Below, one piece after another: positions 17,441 through 26,381 of a stretch of 64,000 nt of DNA; the stretch's first letter is position 1, and each line of letters starts with the position of its first letter. The translations under genes and the position numbers were made by a program. A model generated the notes under the pieces. That model saw nothing but the letters and a program-made list of their open reading frames with translations, was not told where the DNA came from and did not search any database. Origin of the DNA: Planctomycetaceae bacterium (GTDB lineage Bacteria > Planctomycetota > Planctomycetia > Planctomycetales > Planctomycetaceae); assembly GCA_021732995.1 (NCBI GenBank), contig JAKFWA010000071.1:1-64000 (forward strand). The letters run 5' to 3'.

Positions 17441-17533
17441 CCACTTCAGTCAGTCGGTCGATTCAAGCCGCAGAAGGGCTTTCGGCAAGGTGCCGCGAGA
17501 ACAGTATCACCAGCAGATCGACGAAGCAGATAA

Positions 17534-17860
17534 ATGATCCTCATCGATGCGATCATGGTGCTACTCGCGGTGGTGGCTGGCTTCTATTGGCTGGTGGCGG
17601 CAGTAGTCGCTGTGATGATTTGCCTTACCCGGTGTGCTGGCTCATCCGCGTCCAGTGCTGTTCCAGCAGTCGCAACGCTCACCGGCGCCGGCCTGTTCTA
17701 TATTCTGCGTTCGTATTTTGGAGTAATTGACTCGCGCCTCTGGTGGGCTGCGATTCTGCTGCCTGACTGCTTATGGCTCTGCGGAGAAATTGTGCTCTGG
17801 CTTCGCATTCGCGTGCTGAAGTTACCAGACAAGGCGCGACCTTCAGCCGGTGGTGGATAG
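17534..17860 (+). CDS. Small membrane protein, hypothetical
   Basis: A 108-residue protein from ATG 17534 with three hydrophobic stretches: 5-30 (IMVLLAVVAGFYWLVAAVVAVMI), 42-62 (AVATLTGAGLFYILRSYFGV) and 68-92 (LWWAAILLPDCLWLCGEIVLWL). The tail is basic then Ser/Gly-rich. No recognised family. It follows the lipoprotein gene by 93 bases in the same direction. Confidence 0.65.
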   Translation: MILIDAIMVLLAVVAGFYWLVAAVVAVMICLTRCAGSSASSAVPAVATLTGAGLFYILRSYFGVIDSRLWWAAILLPDCLWLCGEIVLWLRIRVLKLPDKARPSAGGG

Positions 17861-17920
17861 TATGGATCGAGTTGGTGCGAATCAGTTATCCACACAACTC
17901 ATCAATGGGTGGCTCAGGCC

Positions 17921-18113
17921 CTGGAGTGCTCCGGCTTGACGGAGCCCTCCATTGTTTGCGGCGCGGCGGCAACGAGTAAGCAAGACGCCTGGGCCGTGAT
18001 GCTCGCGTTCTCGAAAGAGTTCATCTGCAGGCGAGTGGACGGTCGCGTTTTGTTTTTCAGCCAGACTGGCGTCCGCAAATCAATGGAGGGCTGAGTCAAG
18101 CCTCAGCATTCCA
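17921..18113. repeat. MITE-like element, copy 2
   Basis: Begins CTGGAGTGCTCCGGCTTGAC at 17921 and ends with the inverse form GAGGGCTGAGTCAAGCCTC near 18109. Relative to copies 1 and 3 the interior is in the opposite orientation (GAGTGGACGGTCGC is the inverse of the shared CCGTCCAC motif). It occupies most of the gap between 17860 and 18228. Confidence 0.7.
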
Positions 18114-18164
18114 AGGACCCCGCTCTTCCGAACTGCGTTGCGCAGTTATTTTCTATGAACGGTA

Positions 18165-18218
18165 TTACCCCTCTTCCGGCCTTCGGCCACCTTCTCCCCT
18201 TGTGAAGGGGAGAAGGGT
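18165..18218. repeat. Palindromic repeat, CTTCTCCCCTTGTGAAGGGGAGAAG type
   Basis: CTTCTCCCCTTGTGAAGGGG with its matching arm, preceded by the small hairpin CCGGCCTTCGG, just downstream of the minus-strand 1335-residue gene. A relative with arms CTTCTCCCCCTTCGCAAGGG is at 27917-27960. Confidence 0.55.
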
Positions 18219-18227
18219 ACGCAGCGT

Positions 18228-21200
18228 CTATTCCTTGCGGCGGCGGCCGGGGTTCTTTTTGGTGCGCTCAGACGAAAGAGACTCGCCCCAGACGTGAAGC
18301 TGGGCTCGCACTTCTTCTTCGTTGACATGCCGCACGGGCAGGCGCAATTCCAGCTCCGGGGGCTTGATGTAGTCGGACGGGGCTTCGAGGCGCGAGACTT
18401 CGCGTTCGATGTCCTGCAGCCATTGCGGGACATCGACGGCGGAACCAGTCTGGTCCTGCATGTAGCTCACGACTTCCTGACGCAGGCGTTCGAACTTTTC
18501 AGCGGCGGCGGGAGTGTGCTGCATCGCGGGTTCGACCAGCGCCAGCATGCGGTTCACGGCCAGCGGCTTGATAAAGCGTTCCTTCAGACGATCGCTGATC
18601 GACGGCAGGTGCACGCCATACTTTTGTTCGAGATCGCGCAGGTTTGATATATGCTTGTCAGCATCAGCCCGCGAGTTGGCTTCCAGAAAATCTTCCAGCA
18701 TACCCAGCGCCTGCGGACGCGATGACATCGCCAGCGAGCGATGCACGATGCTTTCCGGAATGCGTTCCCAAGCCTGACGGTCGTAACCGGCTTCGATCCG
18801 CAGGAAGTCGAGCAGCACGTAAAACTTGTCGCCGTAGTCCGACTGCGTTGTTGTCGTATTATATTCGAGGAACCGGTCGAAGCGGTCCACGATGGCCGAG
18901 TAGGTGAGTTCAATGAACTCGATAGCCACATCGCGTTCCAAGTCGCCACGCTCAATCGCGGCCAGCAATTGATTCGGGTGCAGAGGGTCTTCCTGCTGCT
19001 CGAGTTGTTCGAGGTACCAGTCGACGCCGTTGTGCAGGATGACGCGCAGGTTCCCGAGCGTCAGTGACTTCGGATGAAAGAGTTCCGAACCATACTGCTC
19101 AATGAACTCTTTGATGTCCTGCCACATCAGGTCGTGCCGCAGACCTTCGACCGATGACAGCCGCATGGTCTGACTGTGCTTCAGCCACTGGTCGCTGTAG
19201 TGAGCCAGCACATCGCCGATAATGGTAATGAGTTCGTCGTCCGCGAAGTTGCTATCCTGCCACTTGGCGGCGGACTCGATCAGACAATCCATCGTATTAC
19301 GCAGCGCCGTGCGGAAGATGCGATCGAATTCAGTGACCGACATCTGGCTCGGCCGCGTCTCACGTTCCATGCGATGCGCGAGTCGCACCACGTGCCACGT
19401 TTCGCGGTAGAGACCCAGTCGCGGCAGTTGTTTCAGCAGGAAGCGCAGGTCAGCCTGCACCGTACGCGCGGCGAGGATCTGATCCGGATGCCCGCCATTA
19501 TCGAGCGGCACATACAGCAGCGGTTTTTTGGACAAGCGACGGAACTGCGCGCCGAGCAGGCGGCGCACCTCACCGACGTCCTGCGTCAGCACGGCTCGAT
19601 AGAAGCCGATCATGTTGCGATCGTCTTCGCTGATCTCGTTGCTGGCGACGACGTCCGGCAGCAGGCACAGCAAACCGATCTCGGCGATGCGGCAGTTGAT
19701 ATGCGCGGCGATCGTTGTATTTAATAAGTAGAATTTCGTCTGCAGTTGAATATCAAATTCAACGTTCGCGTCATGATCGCCGCTGGTCTCGTCGATGCCC
19801 TGCCGCCAGATGGATTCCATCAGGCCCTGCAGGTCGGTCTGCAACTGACGCACCCGACGCCACCAGTTGAGCACCGCTTCCGAACGCTCGGGGTCCAGCG
19901 GCTTGCCAGCGTTACCGGGAACGCCGAAGTGTTCCACCGCCAGCGCACCACCTGAAATCTGCCAGAGCTGAGCCAACGCCATCACGAACTTGATACGCGG
20001 CTCCAGCATCCGATTGATCAGTTCAAATTCGGTATTACCCAGCGACGAGCCGCTGTCGGCGATATCGCCCATCTGACCATCGTCAGCGGAGTCCTTGAAC
20101 GTGACGTCGTCATAGGCGGCTTTGAAGAGGTTATCTTCATCGTCGCCTGCTTCGTTCCATTCGCCTTCCGGAGTTTCACCTTCCCATTTGTCAGATTCGG
20201 CAGGCTTACGCGGCGGAGTATCCGAGTAATTATCCAGCTTGGGGACTTCCCAGTACTCACCGGCGTTGGCTTCGAGGTAGTCGAACAGACGACGGATCGA
20301 GCTCCAGTCAACCGGCAACTTCATCGCGCCATCCGGCCCGGCCGTGAAGCGTTCCATCCAGGCGATCAACAGGGCCTGAATTGAGAACGGTCCAGACTCG
20401 ATGCCGATCTCTTCCGCGCGGCTGAGCCATTGCACCAGCAATGCCATCGCCGCGATGTGATCACCCTTTGAGAGCAGGATCTCAATCACGCAGGCATAGG
20501 CTTTCGGCGACTCAAAGCGTTCCACGTGCTTGCGCCAGAACGCGATGTTGCCCGCCGCTTCACCCGCCGCCCGCCATTCCGCCAGGGCTGCCGCGACATG
20601 CTGAGCAGACTCGAGACTTTCATGACCTTCGACTTTGGGAAGCTCTTCGATGACATAACTGGCAAACTGGTCCCAGTACGTAGCGAGCTTCTCAAAGCGG
20701 GCAGTGATCTCGTTGAGAATCGTTTTCTCGCCCTGCGCCGCCGCCTCGGTGAGCGCTCGCGAAAATACGCCGAAAATGCGTTCGAGCATCTCCAGCAAGG
20801 TCTCAGCACGTTGATCGGGGATGCTGTCTTCGCGCGCGGCAAACAGCGGGAAGTTGCCCTGAAAACCGAGGATATTCCACGGATCGACCAGCGCTCCACA
20901 GTGGATGCCGCGATGCAGCAGGTCATCAATTTCCGCGAGAAGCTGATTCGCTTGCGCGATCTGTCCGCCTTCAATCGAGCGTTGAGCCGACGTCAGGCGC
21001 CACTGGATCTCGGTTTCAAACCGGGCCGACGCACAGGGGATAATCTCGGCGTCATGCCGGGCGGCTTCCGTATAACCCATGCGGGCGTAGCAGATCGCCA
21101 GATGGCGATGCTGCACCTGAGCCGCTCCATAGTGGGCGAGATAGAGATTCAACGACTGTCGCACGTGCCCGAACGGCTGCTGCGTCGTCTGCGATTCGCG

Positions 21201-22235
21201 CTGCAACCGCTTCGCCCGCGCGCCGCTCAGCGTCTGCAGCAGTCGCAGATAAAAGTCGTCGCGCTGGCGAGCGACCTTCGGGAGCAGCGACGTCAGCGTG
21301 ACATTCGAGTCATGCGAGGCCGGTCCGTCGCCACTGATTGCTGACGCCATCAACATCGTGCCGCACAGCACGGCTCCGGTGTCGAAGATGGCTTCCTTCT
21401 GATCGGACTGCTGCGACACCCATTGCACCAGCGCGTCCAGAATGATCTTCCGCACGACGAAGCGGCGGTAGTACCCCCGACCGTCGATCAGGTGCGGATC
21501 CCACTCGCCGAACAAGTAGTTGGTCCGCTTGAACATCGGGTGATCGTGATCGTACGCCCGCATGTCCAACGCCAGTTCGTCCATATTGGAGATGTCGAAG
21601 CGAGCGGACGCCAGGACTTCCTGAGGCGCGTTCCGCAAGAGTTCCAGCGCCTGCTCCACGACTGATTGATACGGGGTGGCACAGACTCCAGCGCCCGCGA
21701 TGTAGAGCGGCAGCGGCCGGGTGCGCTCATGCTCGTAGGGAGCCATCTTCTGCCCGGTTTCCAGCACGGCCAGCGGTCGGTAGCCCAGAAAGTCGTTCAG
21801 GCGTTCGATCGCGCCCGAAACAATCCGGGGCGTTTCGTCCCAAGGGCCGCCTTCAGCCAGGGTGGCCTCGAAGACTCGCCCGAGAAAGAACGGATTCAGA
21901 AAATCCTGATCCGTCAGATGAAACAGCAGGTCCGCATGATGAGTGCGAAAACCCGGCAGGACGTGATCGAAGACCAGCGGCAGCAACGATTCAACCTGCG
22001 TGGAGTCGCTGAACACCGACGACGTGCGTTTGAGCGTCGCGAGCGATTCGGTCAAAGCCTGACGCAAAGGATCCCAACCGGACTCAAAACCCGTCCGCAC
22101 CGCCAACTGGTTGAGCAGGCCGAGGATAACCGGGTCAGATTTTCCGCTGGAGAAGTTCAGGTAGCCCAACACCTTCGAGAAGAGTTTTTCCAACTCATCC
22201 GTTGGTGTCGGCCCAGGTTCATTGCGATCTGACAT
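18228..22235 (-). CDS. Very large helical hypothetical protein
   Basis: A 1335-residue protein from ATG 22235 (MSDRNEPGPTPTDELEKLF); the open frame starts 17 codons earlier. It has no signal peptide or membrane segment. Most of it is predicted helical by eye, with TPR/PPR-like pairs at ~400-640 (HLAICYARMGYTEAARHDAE, QIAQANQLLAEIDDLLHRGI, CVIEILLSKGDHIAAMALLV). A highly acidic, probably disordered stretch lies near 670-740 (KWEGETPEGEW, AGDDEDNLF). The C-terminus is rich in Lys and Arg. I recognise no family; such proteins are typical of planctomycetes. Role unknown, perhaps a cytoplasmic scaffold. Confidence 0.8.
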   Translation of the reverse strand: MSDRNEPGPTPTDELEKLFSKVLGYLNFSSGKSDPVILGLLNQLAVRTGFESGWDPLRQALTESLATLKRTSSVFSDSTQVESLLPLVFDHVLPGFRTHHADLLFHLTDQDFLNPFFLGRVFEATLAEGGPWDETPRIVSGAIERLNDFLGYRPLAVLETGQKMAPYEHERTRPLPLYIAGAGVCATPYQSVVEQALELLRNAPQEVLASARFDISNMDELALDMRAYDHDHPMFKRTNYLFGEWDPHLIDGRGYYRRFVVRKIILDALVQWVSQQSDQKEAIFDTGAVLCGTMLMASAISGDGPASHDSNVTLTSLLPKVARQRDDFYLRLLQTLSGARAKRLQRESQTTQQPFGHVRQSLNLYLAHYGAAQVQHRHLAICYARMGYTEAARHDAEIIPCASARFETEIQWRLTSAQRSIEGGQIAQANQLLAEIDDLLHRGIHCGALVDPWNILGFQGNFPLFAAREDSIPDQRAETLLEMLERIFGVFSRALTEAAAQGEKTILNEITARFEKLATYWDQFASYVIEELPKVEGHESLESAQHVAAALAEWRAAGEAAGNIAFWRKHVERFESPKAYACVIEILLSKGDHIAAMALLVQWLSRAEEIGIESGPFSIQALLIAWMERFTAGPDGAMKLPVDWSSIRRLFDYLEANAGEYWEVPKLDNYSDTPPRKPAESDKWEGETPEGEWNEAGDDEDNLFKAAYDDVTFKDSADDGQMGDIADSGSSLGNTEFELINRMLEPRIKFVMALAQLWQISGGALAVEHFGVPGNAGKPLDPERSEAVLNWWRRVRQLQTDLQGLMESIWRQGIDETSGDHDANVEFDIQLQTKFYLLNTTIAAHINCRIAEIGLLCLLPDVVASNEISEDDRNMIGFYRAVLTQDVGEVRRLLGAQFRRLSKKPLLYVPLDNGGHPDQILAARTVQADLRFLLKQLPRLGLYRETWHVVRLAHRMERETRPSQMSVTEFDRIFRTALRNTMDCLIESAAKWQDSNFADDELITIIGDVLAHYSDQWLKHSQTMRLSSVEGLRHDLMWQDIKEFIEQYGSELFHPKSLTLGNLRVILHNGVDWYLEQLEQQEDPLHPNQLLAAIERGDLERDVAIEFIELTYSAIVDRFDRFLEYNTTTTQSDYGDKFYVLLDFLRIEAGYDRQAWERIPESIVHRSLAMSSRPQALGMLEDFLEANSRADADKHISNLRDLEQKYGVHLPSISDRLKERFIKPLAVNRMLALVEPAMQHTPAAAEKFERLRQEVVSYMQDQTGSAVDVPQWLQDIEREVSRLEAPSDYIKPPELELRLPVRHVNEEEVRAQLHVWGESLSSERTKKNPGRRRKE

Positions 22236-22503
22236 TCGCGGTTCCAGCGCGTCCTCTGCCTGACAACGCCCTGCAAACAGTCGCAAGCAAGGTCTACGTC
22301 GTCATCCTTAATTTCACCGTGGGATTGTGGAGAGTTGTCCAACCTCCAGCAAGGAACTGTTTCGGCTGGCGTCGCAGTGCCGCCGCGGTTGGCCGAACGT
22401 CCCTTGTGACACGCCGGATCGATGCGCCAAGCTCGCGGAATCGGGGAATACGGCAGCGTCGCTAGGATCGATCCCTGCAGAGTCTCAGCAGCCTGCCGGA
22501 TCG

Positions 22504-22719
22504 TTACGACCGGTCGGGTTTGTGGAGCGTGTCTTTCTTTGGCAACACGCAAATGCCAACCGAGTCCGGAAAAAAACACGCCCGTTGAGCTTTCGCAACA
22601 TCCAGACTCAAGTCGGCCTGATTACCTTGGGCAGCACGCACATCCGCGATTCGCTTGATGGCGGTCGCCTCATCCAACTGGAGCTGGGATGTGAGTCCCG
22701 CGCTGGCAATCCGGATCAA
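22504..22719 (-). CDS. Possible small hypothetical protein
   Basis: A 71-codon frame with a TTG first codon in the 519-base gap between the 1335-residue gene and the PAS gene. The first half is amphipathic (LDEATAIKRIADVRAAQG, ADLSLDVAKAQRA), which is protein-like, but there is no clear ribosome-binding site and no recognised family. It could be the 3' remnant of a lost gene. The remainder of the gap shows nothing convincing. Confidence 0.3.
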   Translation of the reverse strand: MIRIASAGLTSQLQLDEATAIKRIADVRAAQGNQADLSLDVAKAQRACFFPDSVGICVLPKKDTLHKPDRS

Positions 22720-22754
22720 GTTGCCTCGCCCCTGACACTGCCTGAGTAAACACC

Positions 22755-23216
22755 ATGATTGCGCCCTTCGATCGCGAAGCTGAACTGGAAGAAACCATCG
22801 CGGACCTCGAAGCCCTCTACGAGTGGCATGCGATGATCCTGTCGCAGGCGAAAGTCGGCGTGATTGACTGGCCCGTGAATCAGCCGCGCGTCTACATGTC
22901 GCCGTGCCTGAAGTCGATCCTCGGCTACCGCGAGCACGAAATGCCGAACGCGTTCTCGGAATGGCTCAATCATATCCATTCGGAAGATCGCGAACGTATT
23001 TCGACTCAAATCAACGACGCCGTTGAGAATAATGCCAAGAGCTATCAAGCTGTGCATCGAGTCACTCGCCGCGACGGTTCCCAAGCCTGGATCCTGTTCC
23101 GGGCGAAGGTCACCAAGCCGACGGATGATCGTCCCAAACGCCTGTTGGGTGCCGTGATCGACATCAGCGACCTGCGCCAGATGATGACCGACGTTCCCGC
23201 CGTGCCAGCGAACTGA
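22755..23216 (+). CDS. Stand-alone PAS-domain protein
   Basis: A 153-residue protein consisting of a short coiled N-terminus (REAELEETIADLEALYEWHA) and one PAS fold of the PAS_3 type: QAKVGVIDWPVNQPRVYMSP, ILGYREHEMPNAFSEWLNHI, HSEDRERI, VTRRDGSQAWILFRA and a final strand RLLGAVIDISDLRQMM. No output domain follows, so it probably works as a sensory partner of another protein. It starts at ATG 22755 and runs alone. Confidence 0.88.
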   Translation: MIAPFDREAELEETIADLEALYEWHAMILSQAKVGVIDWPVNQPRVYMSPCLKSILGYREHEMPNAFSEWLNHIHSEDRERISTQINDAVENNAKSYQAVHRVTRRDGSQAWILFRAKVTKPTDDRPKRLLGAVIDISDLRQMMTDVPAVPAN

Positions 23217-23219
23217 GTT

Positions 23220-23361
23220 GTAGGGTGGGACCAGCATTCGAGGCCGTGATCTGGTGGGCCGGCGCGATCGAGCCCTGTTGTTTGCGGAAACCGACCCTCA
23301 AGATCACCTTTTGCCGAATGCGCAGGCCCACCAAGAAGTCGCGATCGCTTGTCCCACCCTA
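23220..23361. repeat. Inverted repeat with GTAGGGTGGGAC ends
   Basis: GTAGGGTGGGAC at about 23221 and its inverse GTCCCACCCTAC ending at 23361 bracket ~140 bases; inside, GTGGGCC..GGCCCAC also pair. The layout matches an imperfect long hairpin. It fills the gap after the PAS gene together with the palindrome at 23386. Confidence 0.55.
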
Positions 23362-23385
23362 CCGCTCAAGGCTTACAAATTGGAA

Positions 23386-23454
23386 GTAGGACGGACAATC
23401 CTGTCCGTCTGGTCTGTCGATTGAGGCTTCGACGGACAGGATTGTCCGTCCTAC
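23386..23454. repeat. REP-like palindrome, GTAGGACGGACAATCCTGTCC family, copy 1
   Basis: GTAGGACGGACAATCCTGTC and its exact inverse flank a 21-base loop, forming a long hairpin. Family members sit at 25924, 42511, 46766 and 60352, all intergenic. It lies 40 bases upstream of the Nudix gene. Confidence 0.8.
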
Positions 23455-23494
23455 GACTGCAGCGACCTCGGGAATACGCAGCGGAGAATAGTCC

Positions 23495-23875
23495 ATGCCC
23501 GAGCCGAAACGGATTGGCATCGCGATCGTCGAACACGCCGGGCGGTTCCTCGTCGGCACCCGCGGAGTCGGTCAAGATCTCGCTGGATTCGCGGAGTTTC
23601 CCGGCGGCAAGTGCCTGCCGGACGAAGCCTCCGAAGTCTGCGCCGTGAGAGAATGCCTCGAAGAAACCGGGCTCGCGGTCGCGCCGGTGAAACTGCTGCA
23701 GCGGCTTGAATTCACCTACCCGCACGCCATCGTCGATCTGCATTTCTGGCTGTGCAGTCCCGCTTCCGACGGTGAACCTCTCAACGGCTTCCGCTGGGTC
23801 GACCGCGGCGAACTGGCTCAACTGCCCTTCCCCGCCGCCAACGCGGAAGTCGTGCGAACGCTGTTGCAATCGTGA
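23495..23875 (+). CDS. Nudix hydrolase (MutT-like)
   Basis: A 126-residue Nudix enzyme. The Nudix box is complete: [20 protein letters not shown] followed by ETGL, matching G-x5-E-x7-REU-xEExGU, so Mg2+-dependent cleavage of a nucleoside diphosphate derivative is expected. The flanking strands ([29 protein letters not shown]) resemble the MutT subgroup that cleans oxidised nucleotides, but the substrate is inference. Start ATG 23495. Confidence 0.92.
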   Translation: MPEPKRIGIAIVEHAGRFLVGTRGVGQDLAGFAEFPGGKCLPDEASEVCAVRECLEETGLAVAPVKLLQRLEFTYPHAIVDLHFWLCSPASDGEPLNGFRWVDRGELAQLPFPAANAEVVRTLLQS

Positions 23876-24006
23876 TCCGTGGCGGATGCGTCCCGCATCC
23901 GTCCGCTGTTTCATCACGGCGGCCACAGGTTCGGGTCGAGACCTACCGGGCAGCCCCTCTTCGCGATAAGAATGTCGGCATCGATTCCAAAATCGCGAGG
24001 TGTGTG

Positions 24007-25461
24007 ATGAATGGTGGATTGCCGCAGGAGCAACTGCGTCGCCGGGCGTTCCTGGGACGTTCGGCAGGCGCGCTGGGAGTTGGTGCTGTCGCGTCGCTGC
24101 TGAACCGCTCGGGACTGGCCGCGCCGACAGACTCCGCAACGGGTGCCGCAGCTACGCTGCTCAGCCACTTCGCCCCGCGAGCCAAACGAGTTGTGTACCT
24201 GTTTCAGTCCGGTGGTCCGTCGCATCTCGAACTGCTGGATGAAAAGCCGCAACTCAAGAAACTGCACGGTTCAGAACTGCCTGATTCCATCCGGCAGGGA
24301 CAACGTCTGACCGGCATGACATCGGGACAAAAGAGCTTTCCGGTCATCGCGCCGAAGTTCGATTTTCGCTCGTGTGGCCGAGCGGGCACGCGGCTGAGCG
24401 AGTTGCTACCGCATACCGCTCGAGTCGCCGACGAATTGTGTGTGATTCGGTCGATGCATACCGAAGCGATCAACCACGATCCCGCTATCACTTATATACA
24501 AACCGGATCGCAGCAGCCGGGACGTCCCTCGATGGGTGCCTGGCTGAGCTACGGGCTCGGCAGTGAAGCCGATGACCTGCCGGCGTTCGTCGTCATGATT
24601 TCGCACGGCAGCGGACGCGACGCGAATCAAGGCCTGCTGGAACGACTCTGGGGCAGCGGTTTTCTACCGTCGAACCATCAAGGCGTGAAATTGCGCAGCA
24701 GCGGCGATCCGGTTCTCTATTTGAATGATCCGCCGGGCATTGATCGCGAATTGCGGCGCCAGATGCTCGACGGCTTGAAGAAACTGAATCAGCATCAATT
24801 CGAGCAGGCGGGCGATGCGGAAATTACAACGCGCATCGCGCAGTATGAAATGGCGTTCCGCATGCAGGCGTCAGTGCCTGAACTGACGGACTTGAAGTCG
24901 GAACCGGTATCAACCTTTGAATTGTATGGCGCCGAGTCTCAAAAACCCGGCACGTTCGCGTCGAATTGCCTGCTCGCGCGGCGACTGCTGGAGCGCGGCG
25001 TCCGGTTCGTGCAATTATATCATCGCGGCTGGGATCAGCACGGCGGTCTGCCCAGCAACATGCCGAAGCAATGCCAGGACATTGATCAGCCTCAAGCCGC
25101 GTTAATTGCCGACTTGAAGCAACGTGGCATGCTGGAAGATACTTTAATTATCTGGGGCGGAGAATTCGGCCGCACGGTGTATGGTCAAGGCGGTCTGCAG
25201 GCGGACTACGGCCGTGATCATCACGGTCGGTGTTACTCCATGTGGCTGGCCGGCGGCGGTATCAAGCCCGGCACCGTCTACGGAGAAACCGACGATTACG
25301 GGTATAATATCGTGAAAGACCCCGTCCACATCCATGACCTGAACGCGACCGTATTACACACGCTCGGCTTCGATCACGAACGCCTGACATTCCGCTTCCA
25401 GGGCCGCGACTACCGCCTGACGGACACTCACGGCCACGTCGTCCATGACATCCTCAGCTAG
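24007..25461 (+). CDS. DUF1501 family protein, Tat-exported
   Basis: A 484-residue protein from ATG 24007; the longer frame from 23872 overlaps the Nudix stop and reads non-coding sequence. The N-terminus has a Tat signal ([20 protein letters not shown]). Family marks follow: [80 protein letters not shown] and [17 protein letters not shown]. It belongs to a sulfatase-like fold group that is very abundant in planctomycetes, usually next to a DUF1549/DUF1553 cytochrome gene; here no such partner is adjacent. Substrate unknown. Confidence 0.93.
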   Translation: MNGGLPQEQLRRRAFLGRSAGALGVGAVASLLNRSGLAAPTDSATGAAATLLSHFAPRAKRVVYLFQSGGPSHLELLDEKPQLKKLHGSELPDSIRQGQRLTGMTSGQKSFPVIAPKFDFRSCGRAGTRLSELLPHTARVADELCVIRSMHTEAINHDPAITYIQTGSQQPGRPSMGAWLSYGLGSEADDLPAFVVMISHGSGRDANQGLLERLWGSGFLPSNHQGVKLRSSGDPVLYLNDPPGIDRELRRQMLDGLKKLNQHQFEQAGDAEITTRIAQYEMAFRMQASVPELTDLKSEPVSTFELYGAESQKPGTFASNCLLARRLLERGVRFVQLYHRGWDQHGGLPSNMPKQCQDIDQPQAALIADLKQRGMLEDTLIIWGGEFGRTVYGQGGLQADYGRDHHGRCYSMWLAGGGIKPGTVYGETDDYGYNIVKDPVHIHDLNATVLHTLGFDHERLTFRFQGRDYRLTDTHGHVVHDILS

Positions 25462-25487
25462 CAGCCTGTGACTTGACCACAGGCTGC
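25461..25487 (+). terminator. Terminator of the DUF1501 gene
   Basis: GCAGCCTGTG and CACAGGCTGC form a 10 bp stem with a 7-base loop immediately after the TAG, followed by ATCATCTC. The tail is not U-rich, so termination may be weak; it also separates the convergent cupin gene. Confidence 0.55.
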
Positions 25488-25500
25488 ATCATCTCTGCCA

Positions 25501-25857
25501 CTACTTCACCGGCGGGATGTAGCGGTTCACGAGCTCCGCGTAGTCCTCGCGGACTGGGCTGAAGACGTCCAGCACGACGGCCGGACCGTCGATGGCAACA
25601 GCTCGATGCGGTGTGTTCGGCGGGATGAGGAACATCGAACCGGCTTCGCAGATGCGAGTCTCATCGCCGATGGTCAGTTGCATCCGGCCTTTCAGCAGCA
25701 TGCCGCCCTGCTCGTGCGGGTGGTGGTGCAGCGGCACTTCCGCCCCGTCGTCCATTTCCAGGTACGACAGCATCAGGTTCTTGCCAAACGGCGTCCGCAT
25801 GCGGCAACCCGGAACAGGCTCGATCGGCTGATAGTCGTTGATGTTGATGAACGGCAT
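25501..25857 (-). CDS. Cupin-domain protein
   Basis: A 118-residue single-domain cupin. The two conserved motifs are present: GAEVPLHHHPHEQGGMLLKG (three His and one Glu as metal ligands) and PPNTPHRAVAIDG (fourth ligand His). It lacks extra domains, so a small-molecule binding or isomerase/dioxygenase role is possible but not identifiable. The minus-strand ATG is at 25857. Confidence 0.9.
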   Translation of the reverse strand: MPFININDYQPIEPVPGCRMRTPFGKNLMLSYLEMDDGAEVPLHHHPHEQGGMLLKGRMQLTIGDETRICEAGSMFLIPPNTPHRAVAIDGPAVVLDVFSPVREDYAELVNRYIPPVK

Positions 25858-25923
25858 GAGAGGTCTTTCCTGAGGAAGTGTGTGTCGGCCCGCCGCAGTT
25901 TAGCCGCGCGGCGGTTCATCGTT

Positions 25924-25991
25924 GTAGGACGGACAATCCTGTCCGTCACCGTTGCGAGGACGGATGCGACGGACAGGATTGTCCGTCCTAC
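25924..25991. repeat. REP-like palindrome, copy 2
   Basis: GTAGGACGGACAATCCTGTC at 25924 with its exact inverse ending at 25991 and a 20-base loop. Nearly identical in its arms to copy 1. The rest of the gap to 26232 holds no gene; the promoter of tRNA-Gly should lie near its right end. Confidence 0.8.
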
Positions 25992-26232
25992 AGCACCATC
26001 CAAGATCGGGCGAACAAATCGGCAGAATGCGACGAATCGGCAAACCCGCCCGCACCTGCGGCCTGTGGACTCGGGTTTGGTCGCGATTTGACCGCCTGCT
26101 GCTTGCTCAAAGGGCCAGCCCGGCTAATAATCTCCCCGCTGCCGTTAGGGGCGATCCGGGTGCCTTGACCTGTTCCTTAGATCGAACCTAACATTCTCCG
26201 ACGTCGGCCAAAATGCTTTGCCGGCGCAGTCA

Positions 26233-26305
26233 GCGGGAGTAGCTCAGTTGGTAGAGCACGACGTTGCCAACGTCGTTGTCGCGGGTTCGAGTCCCGTCTC
26301 CCGCT
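26233..26305 (+). tRNA. tRNA-Gly (anticodon GCC)
   Basis: A complete cloverleaf: acceptor GCGGGAG/CTCCCGC with discriminator T, D arm GCTC..GAGC, anticodon stem CGACG/CGTCG around TTGCCAA, and T arm GCGGG-TTCGAGT-CCCGT. CCA is not encoded. It lies 76 bases upstream of the trigger factor gene in the same direction. No degenerate copies of this tRNA are seen nearby, in contrast to tRNA-Pro. Confidence 0.96.
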
Positions 26306-26381
26306 CTTTCTTTTTGCCCACACGGAATCGTGCCACCGCTATCTGGTGTGCCGGGCGAGACTGTCTCGGAGGAAGGTTACA

